Shown piece by piece: positions 32,684 to 41,412 of a stretch of DNA of 64,000 bases; within the stretch, counting starts at the first letter, position 1; each line of letters begins with the position of its first letter. The notes under the pieces are model-generated. The model ran no database searches. It was not told where the DNA came from and was given only the letters and a program-made list of their open reading frames with translations. A program made the position numbers and the translations under genes. The stretch is from contig NZ_JNKO01000004.1 in the NCBI RefSeq assembly GCF_000702885.1, positions 169,261-233,260 on the forward strand, written 5' to 3'. This DNA comes from Oribacterium sp. P6A1. GTDB lineage: Bacteria; Bacillota; Clostridia; Lachnospirales; Lachnospiraceae.

Positions 32684-34198
32684 ATGGTTGGTGAATTGAA
32701 ACATAATAAGAGATGGTTAGTTTATGTAATAACATACATATTCTTTTTTTTATTCTATTGGAAAGTAAGTCCTATTATGCCATTTGATACTGATGACTGG
32801 TATTATATGGGTTACTTTAGATATCCGGTGCCTATGTGGGGAGATTGGAATCCTACAAGAATATTACCGGAAATGATGATGCCAAATGTGTCATTATTGG
32901 CAGCTACAGTTATTTTTCCTGTAACGGGGGATTACATTGGATCAATGGTTATCATGTATGCTGCGGTAATGGCAGTGATACTTACTGTACTATGTGTTGA
33001 ATTACATAAGTTATTTGATTCAATAACATCATCTAAAATCGTTTCTGCCGGACTGACATGTTTATGGATATGTCTGCATTTTACTTTATTGGTCAATGCG
33101 TATTCTGATAACACATGGCTATGGAGCAGTATCACCGCAGCCTGTTATTTCTACTACACGATACCTGCAATATTAAATGAAATTGTAGTAGTTTATATGC
33201 TGAGAAAACGAAATAGAATTTCAAAAAGAGGCTGGTTGTTTCTGGCAATAATGGGATATTTTGGGATTTTCTCTAATTTATTTCCTGCAATAATACTGGG
33301 AGCATATGCTGGTATAGAATTCTTGTTTCATATATCAAGAATTATTGTCAATAAAGAGAGTAATTCAATACATATAAATAAAAACAGAATCAATAGAAAT
33401 AATACTGGACTCCTGACAAGAGTAATGAAGGAGAATAGTTATAATATATATATTATAATATTGTTTTTAATAAGTGTTTATTTTGAGATGTATGGAGGGA
33501 GAGCCTCTGGCTTTGAGGGATTTGATCTAATAGGAACACTGAAAAAATTATTGGATACAGTTTTGGCTTACAATAAGATTGTGATTTGTTCGTGCTTGAT
33601 AATTCTCTTTTTTGCTATTTACAAATATATAAAAATTAGACCTTCAAGAAATGATTATACTAACTGGATTCGTATACTATCTATGACATTTCCAGTGGTT
33701 CTATTTTTAGTATTGGTATGTTCTAAGACCGGTAGCTGGTACATAGGAAGAGCCGATGTACAGTTAGTGATATTATTCTTTCCTCTTCTTGCGGTTTTTG
33801 TCTTTATTGCGAACAGTTTGCGCGACATTGAAGAGAGGCCCAAACAAGTATGTATGCTATTTCTGCTTGCAATAGTATTAAATATCATTGTCCTAATACC
33901 GTTTAATGAAAAGTATTATAAGCCCACCAACATTAGTTTATTGAATCCTGAAGTATGCAAAAAGATAGATGAGGATATAGTGACTCAAATTTTGGATGCA
34001 GAAAACCAAGGGGCTCTAGAAATGGAACTGCATGTTCCTAAGTTTACTACTGATGATAACTGGCCCATGGCTACATATTCTGGAGGAAGTGTAAGCCGAT
34101 TCCCATATACTTTATGGCGACATGGACTTATAGATAGTGGAATTTATATTACAGTTGTCCCGGATGAGGACAAAAATATAGAGTTTGGAATTTCATGA
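32684..34198 (+). CDS. multi-pass membrane glycosyltransferase, GT-C-like
   Basis: 504 residues with about eleven membrane helices and a C-terminal extracellular tail of about 90 residues. Right after the first helix, the loop carries FDTDDWYYMG (34-43), an acidic motif at the place where GT-C enzymes keep their catalytic aspartate. GT-C enzymes use polyprenyl-phosphate sugars on the outer face. The next gene encodes a GtrB-like enzyme that makes such donors, which supports the pairing. A Gtr-type serotype glucosyltransferase is the closest functional parallel; sequence similarity to a named family is not clear to me. ATG 32684 has AAAGGA upstream; earlier in-frame ATG (32666) and GTG (32648) lack sites. 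Confidence 0.6.
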   Translation: MVGELKHNKRWLVYVITYIFFFLFYWKVSPIMPFDTDDWYYMGYFRYPVPMWGDWNPTRILPEMMMPNVSLLAATVIFPVTGDYIGSMVIMYAAVMAVILTVLCVELHKLFDSITSSKIVSAGLTCLWICLHFTLLVNAYSDNTWLWSSITAACYFYYTIPAILNEIVVVYMLRKRNRISKRGWLFLAIMGYFGIFSNLFPAIILGAYAGIEFLFHISRIIVNKESNSIHINKNRINRNNTGLLTRVMKENSYNIYIIILFLISVYFEMYGGRASGFEGFDLIGTLKKLLDTVLAYNKIVICSCLIILFFAIYKYIKIRPSRNDYTNWIRILSMTFPVVLFLVLVCSKTGSWYIGRADVQLVILFFPLLAVFVFIANSLRDIEERPKQVCMLFLLAIVLNIIVLIPFNEKYYKPTNISLLNPEVCKKIDEDIVTQILDAENQGALEMELHVPKFTTDDNWPMATYSGGSVSRFPYTLWRHGLIDSGIYITVVPDEDKNIEFGIS

Positions 34199-34217
34199 AA
34201 AAAGGTTGTAATACAAA

Positions 34218-35225
34218 ATGTATAATACTAATAAATATTGCAGGTTAATTATCGTTATTCCGTGCTATAACGAAGAAACTGTACTTCCTTTAATCGCACC
34301 TCAGTTCTTGAAGAAACTGTATTGTCTTATAGAAAATGGCAAAATCAGTAATGAAAGCGGTATATTGTTTATCGACGATGGTTCAAAAGATAAAACCTGG
34401 CTTATAGTGAAGGAATTATGCTTAAAGGATATCCATTATAACGGGGTGTCATTGTCTCGTAATAGAGGGCATCAAAATGCGCTTATGGCAGGGTTGATGG
34501 AAGCAAAAGATAGCTGCGATATTACTGTATCTATTGATTGCGATGGACAAGATGATTTAGATGCTATAGATAGAATGATCGAAAAGTATAAGGATGGTTA
34601 TGAGATTGTTTATGGTGTCCGTAGTAAGCGAGATAAAGATACTTGGTTTAAGCGAACTACAGCAGAAGCATTTTACCATTTTATGAATTTTATGGGAGTG
34701 GAATCTATATATAATCATGCAGATTTTAGATTGGTATCATCAAGGGTTTTGAATGAATTTGAGAAGTTTCATGAAGTAAATATCTATCTGCGCGGAATGA
34801 TACCTATGGTAGGATTTCCGAGTACCAGTGTATATTATGAAAGAAAAGAGCGATTGGCAGGAGAATCGCATTACCCTTTTTCTAAAATGCTTTCATTGGC
34901 TTTTGATGGGATCACAAGTTTGTCAATAAAGCCGATCCATGTGATAACTTCTGTTGGTTTTGCAATAACTATATTGAGTGTTTTGGCGGTATTATGGGCT
35001 GTCTTTTGCAGGTTTACTGGAAAGACAGTGTCAGGTTGGACAAGTTTGATTTGTGTTATTTGCTTTTTTGGAGGAGCTATATTGACATCACTTGGAATAA
35101 TCGGAGAGTATGTCGGCAAAGCTTATATGGAAGCTAAGGCAAGACCGAGATACATTATAAGCGAAAGAACATATTCAAGGCACAATATCAACTATTCAGA
35201 AAGAGAAGATGTTGAAAATGAGTAG
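34218..35225 (+). CDS. GtrB-like polyprenyl-phosphate glycosyltransferase
   Basis: 335 residues. The GT-A domain has IVIPCYNEETVLPLIAP, FIDDGSKDKT, SIDCDGQDD and SLSRNRGHQNALMAG, all typical of GtrB/YfdH. Two membrane helices follow at about 240-262 and 275-297. It loads a single hexose onto undecaprenyl phosphate. It follows the GT-C-like gene by 19 bases; a GtrA-type flippase for the loaded lipid is not seen in the window. It is related to, but clearly distinct from, the enzyme at 23048. Confidence 0.88.
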   Translation: MYNTNKYCRLIIVIPCYNEETVLPLIAPQFLKKLYCLIENGKISNESGILFIDDGSKDKTWLIVKELCLKDIHYNGVSLSRNRGHQNALMAGLMEAKDSCDITVSIDCDGQDDLDAIDRMIEKYKDGYEIVYGVRSKRDKDTWFKRTTAEAFYHFMNFMGVESIYNHADFRLVSSRVLNEFEKFHEVNIYLRGMIPMVGFPSTSVYYERKERLAGESHYPFSKMLSLAFDGITSLSIKPIHVITSVGFAITILSVLAVLWAVFCRFTGKTVSGWTSLICVICFFGGAILTSLGIIGEYVGKAYMEAKARPRYIISERTYSRHNINYSEREDVENE

Positions 35226-35273
35226 CCTATTAAGGAAAAATTCTATAGAAAAAAATATATAAGAGAGACTATT

Positions 35274-36992
35274 ATGAAGTTGAAACTTTCATCTGAAGAG
35301 AAAAAAACAGGAAACGTAAAAAATGAAGCACAAATAAAAAAGCTCTTTCGGAAACTGACGAGAGGACTTATGGATATATATGTTTTGTTTTATCTTTGTA
35401 TATTTCCGTTGTGCATGAGGGACAAGTATTTTGATATATTGACCTTCAGATTTGAACTGTTCTGGAAGCCGACTTTTGTGTATGGTATTATTTTCGTAAT
35501 TTTGGGATTGTTGTACCTGATTAGTGATGCCTTATATAACGGAGGAGCGATTCGTAGAAGGTTTTTAACAGGATTAAAAGAAGTTCGAGAAAAGGGAAAC
35601 AGTAATGGATTCTTTGGACGAGTAAAATCTATATGCAGATATCTTCATATCAGCATAGTTGACATAGCAATAACAGTGCTTATCATACTTTTTGCCATTT
35701 CAACAGCTCTTGCAGAGTATCCGTATGAGGCTTTCTGGGGCGATAGAGGAAGAAATCAGGGACTTCTTATTTGGATGATGTTCTACCTCGCATATATATT
35801 AATAAGCAGATTTTACAGATATAAAAAATGGCATATTTATGCGTATATGCTTTTTTCAAGTATCGTATGTGTATGGGGGATTTTAAATTTCTTTTTGATA
35901 ACTTTTGGCATGTTTGAAAATGCGGATGATATATTTAAATATACATTTGCATCATCCATTGGAAATATAAATACTTATACAAATTTTACAGCTATGCTAT
36001 ATGGTGTAACTGTTGCTGTATTTATAAGTAGTGAAAAAATAATTGAAACAATATTTGCCTTTGCTGTTCTCCTGATAGCAAGCTTTGCCCAGATAATGGG
36101 TGTAAGTGATAATGTAGTATTATCAACCGGAATTGTTCTTGCGATGGCACCTGTAGTTTTATGGAAGAATAAACAGAGTATAATAAAGTATGTTGTGGTT
36201 TGTCTGACTTATTTATCGGCGCTGAAAATCACTTCCTGTATAGTAAAAACCGGGATAAAGACAATGAACAAAACTAAGGAAAGTGTCCAGATAAGCCTTG
36301 CCGGTACCGGATTTATGAGCATACTGATTGCATTGTTTGCAATTATACTTGTTGTATTAGTTCTGACAGAGTTTAAATCCTTGTCAAGAAAAAAGGCTGA
36401 AACTGTGATGGATGATGATACAGGAAGAATTAAGACATTGCGACACATCTGGCTTATATTTGTAACATTAGGTGTGTGTGCAGTCGTAGTTGTACTATAT
36501 CTCGCGAATACAGGTTGGCATGAAGAAATCTGGAAGCCGTTCAGCAATGCTATCATCATAAATGATGAATGGGGTACGGGAAGAGGTTTAAACTGGAGGC
36601 TCGGAATGGAGTACTGGAAGAATGATGCCACATTACTTCAAAAGCTTTTTGGATATGGCCCAGACACATATTACATCATAACCATGGATAGGTTTATGAA
36701 TATAATGCAGGATGCGGGTTATGGAATGTTTGACAGCGCTCATAACGAATATTTTGAGTATTTTATTACTGTTGGAATACTGGGTCTTGCGGCGTATCTT
36801 GTGTTTTTGTTTACGGCACTGAAAAGAATGATAACATCTATAAATACTGCATCAAAGTATATGGCGATGGGAGTGCTGGGCTATGCTTTTCAGGCTGTTA
36901 TAAATATCGCAGTTCCTATCACAACACCGATATTTATGATACTGCTGTTTATAGGAATAACAGTTTCCAAAGATGAAAAAGCATATTGCTGA
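35274..36992 (+). CDS. O-antigen ligase/polymerase-like membrane protein (Wzy_C family)
   Basis: 572 residues with about 12 membrane helices. The Wzy_C signature region is the large outer loop RGLNWRLGMEYWKND, then FGYGPDTYY and SAHNEYFEYFITVGILG (about 480-505), which has the conserved histidine. Members join or polymerise lipid-linked glycans outside the membrane. In a Gram-positive cell it could be a polymerase or transfer glycans to protein. It follows the GtrB-like gene by 48 bases and probably belongs to the same operon. Two other polymerase candidates are encoded at 41413 and 56476. Confidence 0.82.
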   Translation: MKLKLSSEEKKTGNVKNEAQIKKLFRKLTRGLMDIYVLFYLCIFPLCMRDKYFDILTFRFELFWKPTFVYGIIFVILGLLYLISDALYNGGAIRRRFLTGLKEVREKGNSNGFFGRVKSICRYLHISIVDIAITVLIILFAISTALAEYPYEAFWGDRGRNQGLLIWMMFYLAYILISRFYRYKKWHIYAYMLFSSIVCVWGILNFFLITFGMFENADDIFKYTFASSIGNINTYTNFTAMLYGVTVAVFISSEKIIETIFAFAVLLIASFAQIMGVSDNVVLSTGIVLAMAPVVLWKNKQSIIKYVVVCLTYLSALKITSCIVKTGIKTMNKTKESVQISLAGTGFMSILIALFAIILVVLVLTEFKSLSRKKAETVMDDDTGRIKTLRHIWLIFVTLGVCAVVVVLYLANTGWHEEIWKPFSNAIIINDEWGTGRGLNWRLGMEYWKNDATLLQKLFGYGPDTYYIITMDRFMNIMQDAGYGMFDSAHNEYFEYFITVGILGLAAYLVFLFTALKRMITSINTASKYMAMGVLGYAFQAVINIAVPITTPIFMILLFIGITVSKDEKAYC

Positions 36993-37073
36993 ATCGTGAA
37001 GAAGGAACATTGGGACAGACTACATTTCGGAAATAAAAAGTTCCATCGGATGGAATTGTAATAAAATAGTAGA

Positions 37074-37102
37074 TTGATTCATATCCTCAAAAATGTTATC
37101 AT
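37074..37102 (+). promoter_or_regulatory. candidate promoter of the small lipoprotein gene
   Basis: TTGATT (37074-37079), 17-base spacer, TATCAT (37097-37102). Confidence 0.65.
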
Positions 37103-37140
37103 CATCGACATGTGAAAATAGGATTTAAGTGAGGAGAACT

Positions 37141-37659
37141 ATGAAGAAAATATATATAATAGCAGTTATGTGCACAGTTGTGGCTTTGTCAGGCAGTCTC
37201 GCTGGCTGTAAGAAAAGATATGTATCACCATTGGAGACACCTTCTATGACAAAGGCGGCTGCAGATAAGGCATATGATTTTGATTTTGATCAATTAAACA
37301 ACGATGTTATAGATGAACTGCAGGATAAGGAAATCTATAGTTTTGTAAAGGCAGTTGATGTTTCTGGCGATAATGAAAAGAAGGAGATCGTTCTCACTAT
37401 AGATATCGATAAGGATGTTTCAGATGATGCTGTAGAACTCCTTCTCACTGATGCAACAAAGGCTATAGTAGATGGAGTTCAGATTCAGGATTTTCGTATC
37501 GATGGATGGAATGAGGAAGGCTTTGGAAACCTGTTTGATCTATATGGATATACATATAAGGTTACAAGCGGCGATGAGGTAGTGAGAGAGGAAACTCTTA
37601 ATGTTGGAGACAGCGTACCATTTGATCCTACTTTGACACTGGAGCAGGTTATTGGTTAA
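37141..37659 (+). CDS. small lipoprotein of unknown function
   Basis: 172 residues. The signal has a hydrophobic core and the lipobox SLAGC with cysteine near 22, so it is anchored outside the membrane. The mature part is acidic (rich in Asp, Glu, Val) with no recognised domain and no repeats. ATG 37141 has an ideal GAGGAG site. It has its own promoter and terminator and so forms a single-gene unit between the ligase-like gene and a palindrome. I do not recognise a family. Confidence 0.75.
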   Translation: MKKIYIIAVMCTVVALSGSLAGCKKRYVSPLETPSMTKAAADKAYDFDFDQLNNDVIDELQDKEIYSFVKAVDVSGDNEKKEIVLTIDIDKDVSDDAVELLLTDATKAIVDGVQIQDFRIDGWNEEGFGNLFDLYGYTYKVTSGDEVVREETLNVGDSVPFDPTLTLEQVIG

Positions 37660-37680
37660 ATAAAGAACAACTGATATAAT

Positions 37681-37711
37681 AAAGGCTATCGTGTAAACGA
37701 TAGCCTTTTTG
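37681..37711 (+). terminator. intrinsic terminator after the small lipoprotein
   Basis: Perfect 11-bp stem AAAGGCTATCG (37681-37691) with CGATAGCCTTT (37698-37708), then T. Confidence 0.9.
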
Positions 37712-37719
37712 TGATTTAA

Positions 37720-37771
37720 CTGCCTTTCATATCAGATATATACACATGTATATATCTGATATGAAAGGCAG
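37720..37771. repeat. 52-bp perfect palindrome
   Basis: Arms of 25 bp (37720-37744 and 37747-37771) are exactly complementary around a CA centre; every pair was checked by hand. It starts CTGCCTTTCATATCAG and ends with its mirror. No T tail follows on either strand, so it is not a normal terminator. It lies nine bases after one, and 32 bases before the next promoter. Confidence 0.9.
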
Positions 37772-37802
37772 AATCGAGAAGAGCGTTCTTTTATACTTAA
37801 TT

Positions 37803-37832
37803 TTGATCTATTAAACTTGGTATAAATATAAT
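37803..37832 (+). promoter_or_regulatory. candidate promoter of the GT2 gene at 37845
   Basis: TTGATC (37803-37808), 18-base spacer, TATAAT (37827-37832). The start codon is only 13 bases further, so the transcript would be nearly leaderless unless it starts from a more distal promoter. Confidence 0.45.
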
Positions 37833-37844
37833 AGGAATTATTGA

Positions 37845-38678
37845 ATGAACGTACAGTATTCAGTATTAATGAGTGTTTACTATAAAGAAAAACCGGAAAA
37901 TCTGAGAGAAGCCATGAACAGCATATGGAATCAAACTGTAAAAACGGATGATTTTGTACTTGTTTGTGATGGAAACCTTACCGAGGGACTTGATCAGGTT
38001 ATACAGGAAATGCAAGATCTCCATCGGGAACTGAATGTTGTCAGGCTTAGTTCTAACAAGGGGCTCGGTACTGCTCTGAACATCGGGATGAAAAGGTGTA
38101 AAAATGATTTGGTTGCACGCATGGATAGTGATGATATAAGCAGGAAAGACCGGTGCGAAAGGCAGATAAAAGTGTTTACGGAACATACAGATGTAAGTAT
38201 ATGTTCGGGGACAGTTGAAGAGTTTACAGAGGATATAAAAAAAGTCAGTTCAAGACGTGTTCTGCCTGAAACAAATTCTGAGATTATGGAATTTTCAAAA
38301 CATAGAAATCCTTTCAATCATCCATGTGTGATGTACAAAAAATCCGAAGTTGAAAAGGCTGGCGGTTACAAGGACTTTTACCTTTTGGAGGATTACTATC
38401 TTTGGATAAGGATGCTGCAGATAGGGTGTGTTGGGTATAACATCCGTGAACCGCTGCTGTGGATGCGTGGCGGGGCTGAGATGTATAAACGGAGATCGGG
38501 ATTTCGATATGGTTTGAGCCAGGGAAGATTATTTTCATACATGAAGAATACAGGTTTTATTAGCTTTTCCGATTATATGAAAGCAGTAATTCAAAGGATG
38601 ATTGTGTCGCTAGTTCCTAATCGGGTAAGACAGATTGCATTTGGAGCATTTTTGAGAAACGATTTGGACTCAAAATAG
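37845..38678 (+). CDS. GT2 family glycosyltransferase (AmsE/WaaE-like)
   Basis: 277 residues. A single GT-A domain: YSVLMSVYYKEKPENLREAM, VCDGNLTEGLD, LSSNKGLGTALNIGM and the metal motif ARMDSDDIS (about 88-96). The late motif LLEDYYLWIRML is typical for this family, which includes amylovoran and capsule galactosyl or N-acetylhexosaminyl transferases. No membrane helix. It adds one sugar to the growing lipid-linked unit on the inner face. AGGA lies upstream of ATG. It stands between the palindrome and the flippase gene. Confidence 0.85.
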   Translation: MNVQYSVLMSVYYKEKPENLREAMNSIWNQTVKTDDFVLVCDGNLTEGLDQVIQEMQDLHRELNVVRLSSNKGLGTALNIGMKRCKNDLVARMDSDDISRKDRCERQIKVFTEHTDVSICSGTVEEFTEDIKKVSSRRVLPETNSEIMEFSKHRNPFNHPCVMYKKSEVEKAGGYKDFYLLEDYYLWIRMLQIGCVGYNIREPLLWMRGGAEMYKRRSGFRYGLSQGRLFSYMKNTGFISFSDYMKAVIQRMIVSLVPNRVRQIAFGAFLRNDLDSK

Positions 38679-38785
38679 TATTGAATTTACTGAAAAAAAC
38701 ACTTGATTATATGGAGAGCGGACAAAATTTATCGTGGCGTGATGGAAATAAAGATAAAAATGTTTGATTCAACGGTGGAAGAGGA

Positions 38786-40222
38786 ATGGCGAGAGGAAGT
38801 ATCAAAAAAAATTTCATACTGAGTGTCAGTAATCAGCTGATGAATATACTGGCACCGCTTATCACGACACCCTACGTATCAAGAGTGCTTGGGGTAGAAG
38901 GGATAGGCAGATACTCCTATCTTGAATCCATAACATCATATTTTGTGCTTTTTGCGATCCTTGGAACGGCGACATATGCACAGAGAGAAATATCCTATGT
39001 TCAGGATGACAAATATGAAAGAAGTAAAGTATTTTACAGCACCTTAATCCTTAGATGTATAACGACAGTGGCAATGCTGATTGCATATTTATTCGCATTC
39101 CGTGAAGATGTTCTATTAAAAATATTTGCGGTCAATATCCTGACTGTAGCCATGGATATCACATGGTTCTTTCAGGGCATGGAAGATTTCGGAAAGATAA
39201 TGCTGAAAAATATGGTGTTTAAGGTTCTCAGCATTATTTATACATTTCTTTTCATCCGGGCGGAAGAGGATTTACTCATATATGCTGCTGGAATGGTATC
39301 TTTGAATTTATTAGGGGCAATATCGATGTGGAGTAATATCGCACGATATATAGAGCAGCCCAGGCTTTCTTTTATTAGGCCGTTTAAAGATATAAATACG
39401 ATTTTATCTTTGTTAATTCCGACTATAGCTATACAGATTTATACGATATTTGATAAAACCATGCTTGGATTATTCACAGCTACTTCATATGAGAATGGGT
39501 GCTATGAGCAGGCTATGAAGGTGGTAAGGGCGATTCAGGTTATAGTTTCGGCAGTGGGGACTGTTATGGCTCCCAGAATAGGATACTATTTTGCCAGATC
39601 CGATAGTGAAAAGGTGAGAGAATATATGCTTAAATCATATAAATTTGTATGGTTTATAAGTATTCCTTTGTCTTTTGGAATCATCGGAATATCGGATAAT
39701 ATGGTTCCGTGGTTTTTTGGTCAGGGATATGACAAAGTTAAGATTCTTTTAAAAATACTTCCTGTTTTGGCGGTTATCATAGGGATGAGTAATGTTACAG
39801 GAATACAGTATCTGGTGCCGACGAAAAGACAAAATATACTGACTAAAACAGTTGTTGCCGGTGCTATAGTCAATTTTTGTTTGAACATCCTCTTGATTCC
39901 AACCTTTTATTCAGTGGGTGCGGCTGTGGCGTCAGTAGTGGCAGAAATGACTATTTCTATACTGCAATTCAGATATGTCAGAAAAGAAATCGATATTAAA
40001 AGTGCTGTACTATCCGGGACAAATTATGCTGCTGCAGGAATGATTATGTTATGTGTTCTTAGATTTGCAAGTAAATCCTTGGATTCATCAATCAAGAATA
40101 CACTTTGCCTGATAGCGATTGGTGTTATGGCATATGTTATATTTCTTATCATGCTTCGTGATAAGTATTTTTTTGATAATATAAAGCAGCTCGCTAAAAA
40201 GTTTAATAATGAGAAAAAATAG
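38786..40222 (+). CDS. oligosaccharide flippase (Wzx type, first)
   Basis: 478 residues with about 12-14 membrane helices in the MOP/MATE fold. The start (KKNFILSVSNQLMNILAPLI, TTPYVSRVLGVEGIGRYSYL) is the classic Wzx/RfbX N-terminus. It moves undecaprenyl-pyrophosphate-linked repeat units across the membrane. A second, divergent flippase is encoded at 61764, which suggests two export routes. GAGGAA precedes ATG. Confidence 0.9.
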   Translation: MARGSIKKNFILSVSNQLMNILAPLITTPYVSRVLGVEGIGRYSYLESITSYFVLFAILGTATYAQREISYVQDDKYERSKVFYSTLILRCITTVAMLIAYLFAFREDVLLKIFAVNILTVAMDITWFFQGMEDFGKIMLKNMVFKVLSIIYTFLFIRAEEDLLIYAAGMVSLNLLGAISMWSNIARYIEQPRLSFIRPFKDINTILSLLIPTIAIQIYTIFDKTMLGLFTATSYENGCYEQAMKVVRAIQVIVSAVGTVMAPRIGYYFARSDSEKVREYMLKSYKFVWFISIPLSFGIIGISDNMVPWFFGQGYDKVKILLKILPVLAVIIGMSNVTGIQYLVPTKRQNILTKTVVAGAIVNFCLNILLIPTFYSVGAAVASVVAEMTISILQFRYVRKEIDIKSAVLSGTNYAAAGMIMLCVLRFASKSLDSSIKNTLCLIAIGVMAYVIFLIMLRDKYFFDNIKQLAKKFNNEKK

Positions 40223-40246
40223 AATTTTGTTGGGGAATAATGACAA

Positions 40247-41389
40247 ATGAAGAAATGGCTTACTGTAGTTGTGCCATCGTACAACGCGGAAAAATATTTG
40301 AAACATAATCTGGACTCACTATGTTTGGAAGAAGTGCTTGAGGATCTGGAAATTATCGCAGTTGATGACGGGTCAACCGATACTACCGGAAAAATCATAG
40401 ATGAATATGCTGAAAAGTATCCTGATACAGTTGTGCCTGTGCATAAGGAAAACGGAGGGCATGGCTCGGGAATCAATGCCGGGATAAAAAATGCCACCGG
40501 CAAGTATTTCAGAGTGATGGATGCGGATGACTGGGCAGATGGCGAGGATTTGAAGGAACTGATCAAATACATAAAGAATCAGGAGACGGAGGAAAGATAT
40601 AATGGTCGGACTCAGGGTATAGATGAATGCTCATGTGTGAGAGGAAGCCTTAGAAGTGATGAAGAGCCGGAAAGTTTGGGATATGATGAGAAATCATGTA
40701 AAGCGGATACATCTTTGGAAAATACAGAGGCAGATATCATCGCAGGTGGATTTTATTGGGTATATGGTCACGATGATACAGCACCGAAAAAAACAGAGTT
40801 TGATAAGCCGTTTGAAGGGGTGCAGTATGGTCATGTTTATAGGTTTGATGATATAGCAGATAAAGCATATATAAAAATGCATTCCATGACTATACGAACT
40901 GAGATACTAAAGGAGCAGGATATAAAGATAGATGAACACTGCTACTATGTAGACACGGAATATATCCTCTACCCAATTCCATATGTGGAAACTGTGGTAT
41001 TTCTAGATGATCATCTATACAGATACAGCATAAGTCGTGAGGGACAGAGTATGAATCCTCAGCAGATGATGAAGAATAGGGCACAGTATGATAAAGTACT
41101 TCAGTCGTTGTATGTTTTTTATAGTAAGGTTTTAGAGATGGAAGACATCTCGGACGGAAAAAGAATTTACATCGAGCATCTCATCTCCAGAGTTTACGCA
41201 AGCCGTATAAAGATACTGCTATGGGACAAGATATGTCCTGAGACAAGAAAAGAGCTGATAAAAATGGAAGAGCAACTTAAGAGGAATTTCCCGGGAATAT
41301 TTAACAGTAATCTTAATAAAGCGGTAAAACTGCTTAGGGCGAGTGGATATCTGCTGTACTATCCGGCAGCGTTGATTAGACGACTTTGA
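40247..41389 (+). CDS. GT2 family glycosyltransferase
   Basis: 380 residues. The GT-A domain has VVVPSYNAEKYLKHNLDSL, VDDGSTDTTG, HKENGGHGSGINAG and the metal motif VMDADDWADG. A segment at about 110-165 is an insert with cysteines and Glu/Arg-rich sequence. The C-terminal third is helical and ends in a hydrophobic YLLYYPAALI stretch that may touch the membrane. It follows the flippase by 24 bases and overlaps the possible early TTG start of the next gene. The donor sugar is unknown. Confidence 0.85.
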   Translation: MKKWLTVVVPSYNAEKYLKHNLDSLCLEEVLEDLEIIAVDDGSTDTTGKIIDEYAEKYPDTVVPVHKENGGHGSGINAGIKNATGKYFRVMDADDWADGEDLKELIKYIKNQETEERYNGRTQGIDECSCVRGSLRSDEEPESLGYDEKSCKADTSLENTEADIIAGGFYWVYGHDDTAPKKTEFDKPFEGVQYGHVYRFDDIADKAYIKMHSMTIRTEILKEQDIKIDEHCYYVDTEYILYPIPYVETVVFLDDHLYRYSISREGQSMNPQQMMKNRAQYDKVLQSLYVFYSKVLEMEDISDGKRIYIEHLISRVYASRIKILLWDKICPETRKELIKMEEQLKRNFPGIFNSNLNKAVKLLRASGYLLYYPAALIRRL

Positions 41390-41412
41390 AAGAATCAGAA
41401 GAGGTAAGCGAT

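Noticed and set aside
37720..37771. Bidirectional terminator
   Set aside because: A perfect stem, but with no T-run on either side and a proper terminator already present nine bases upstream.
40024..40572. Minus-strand frame of 182 codons across the flippase end and a GT2 start
   Set aside because: It is antisense to two well supported genes and has no ribosome site or domain.
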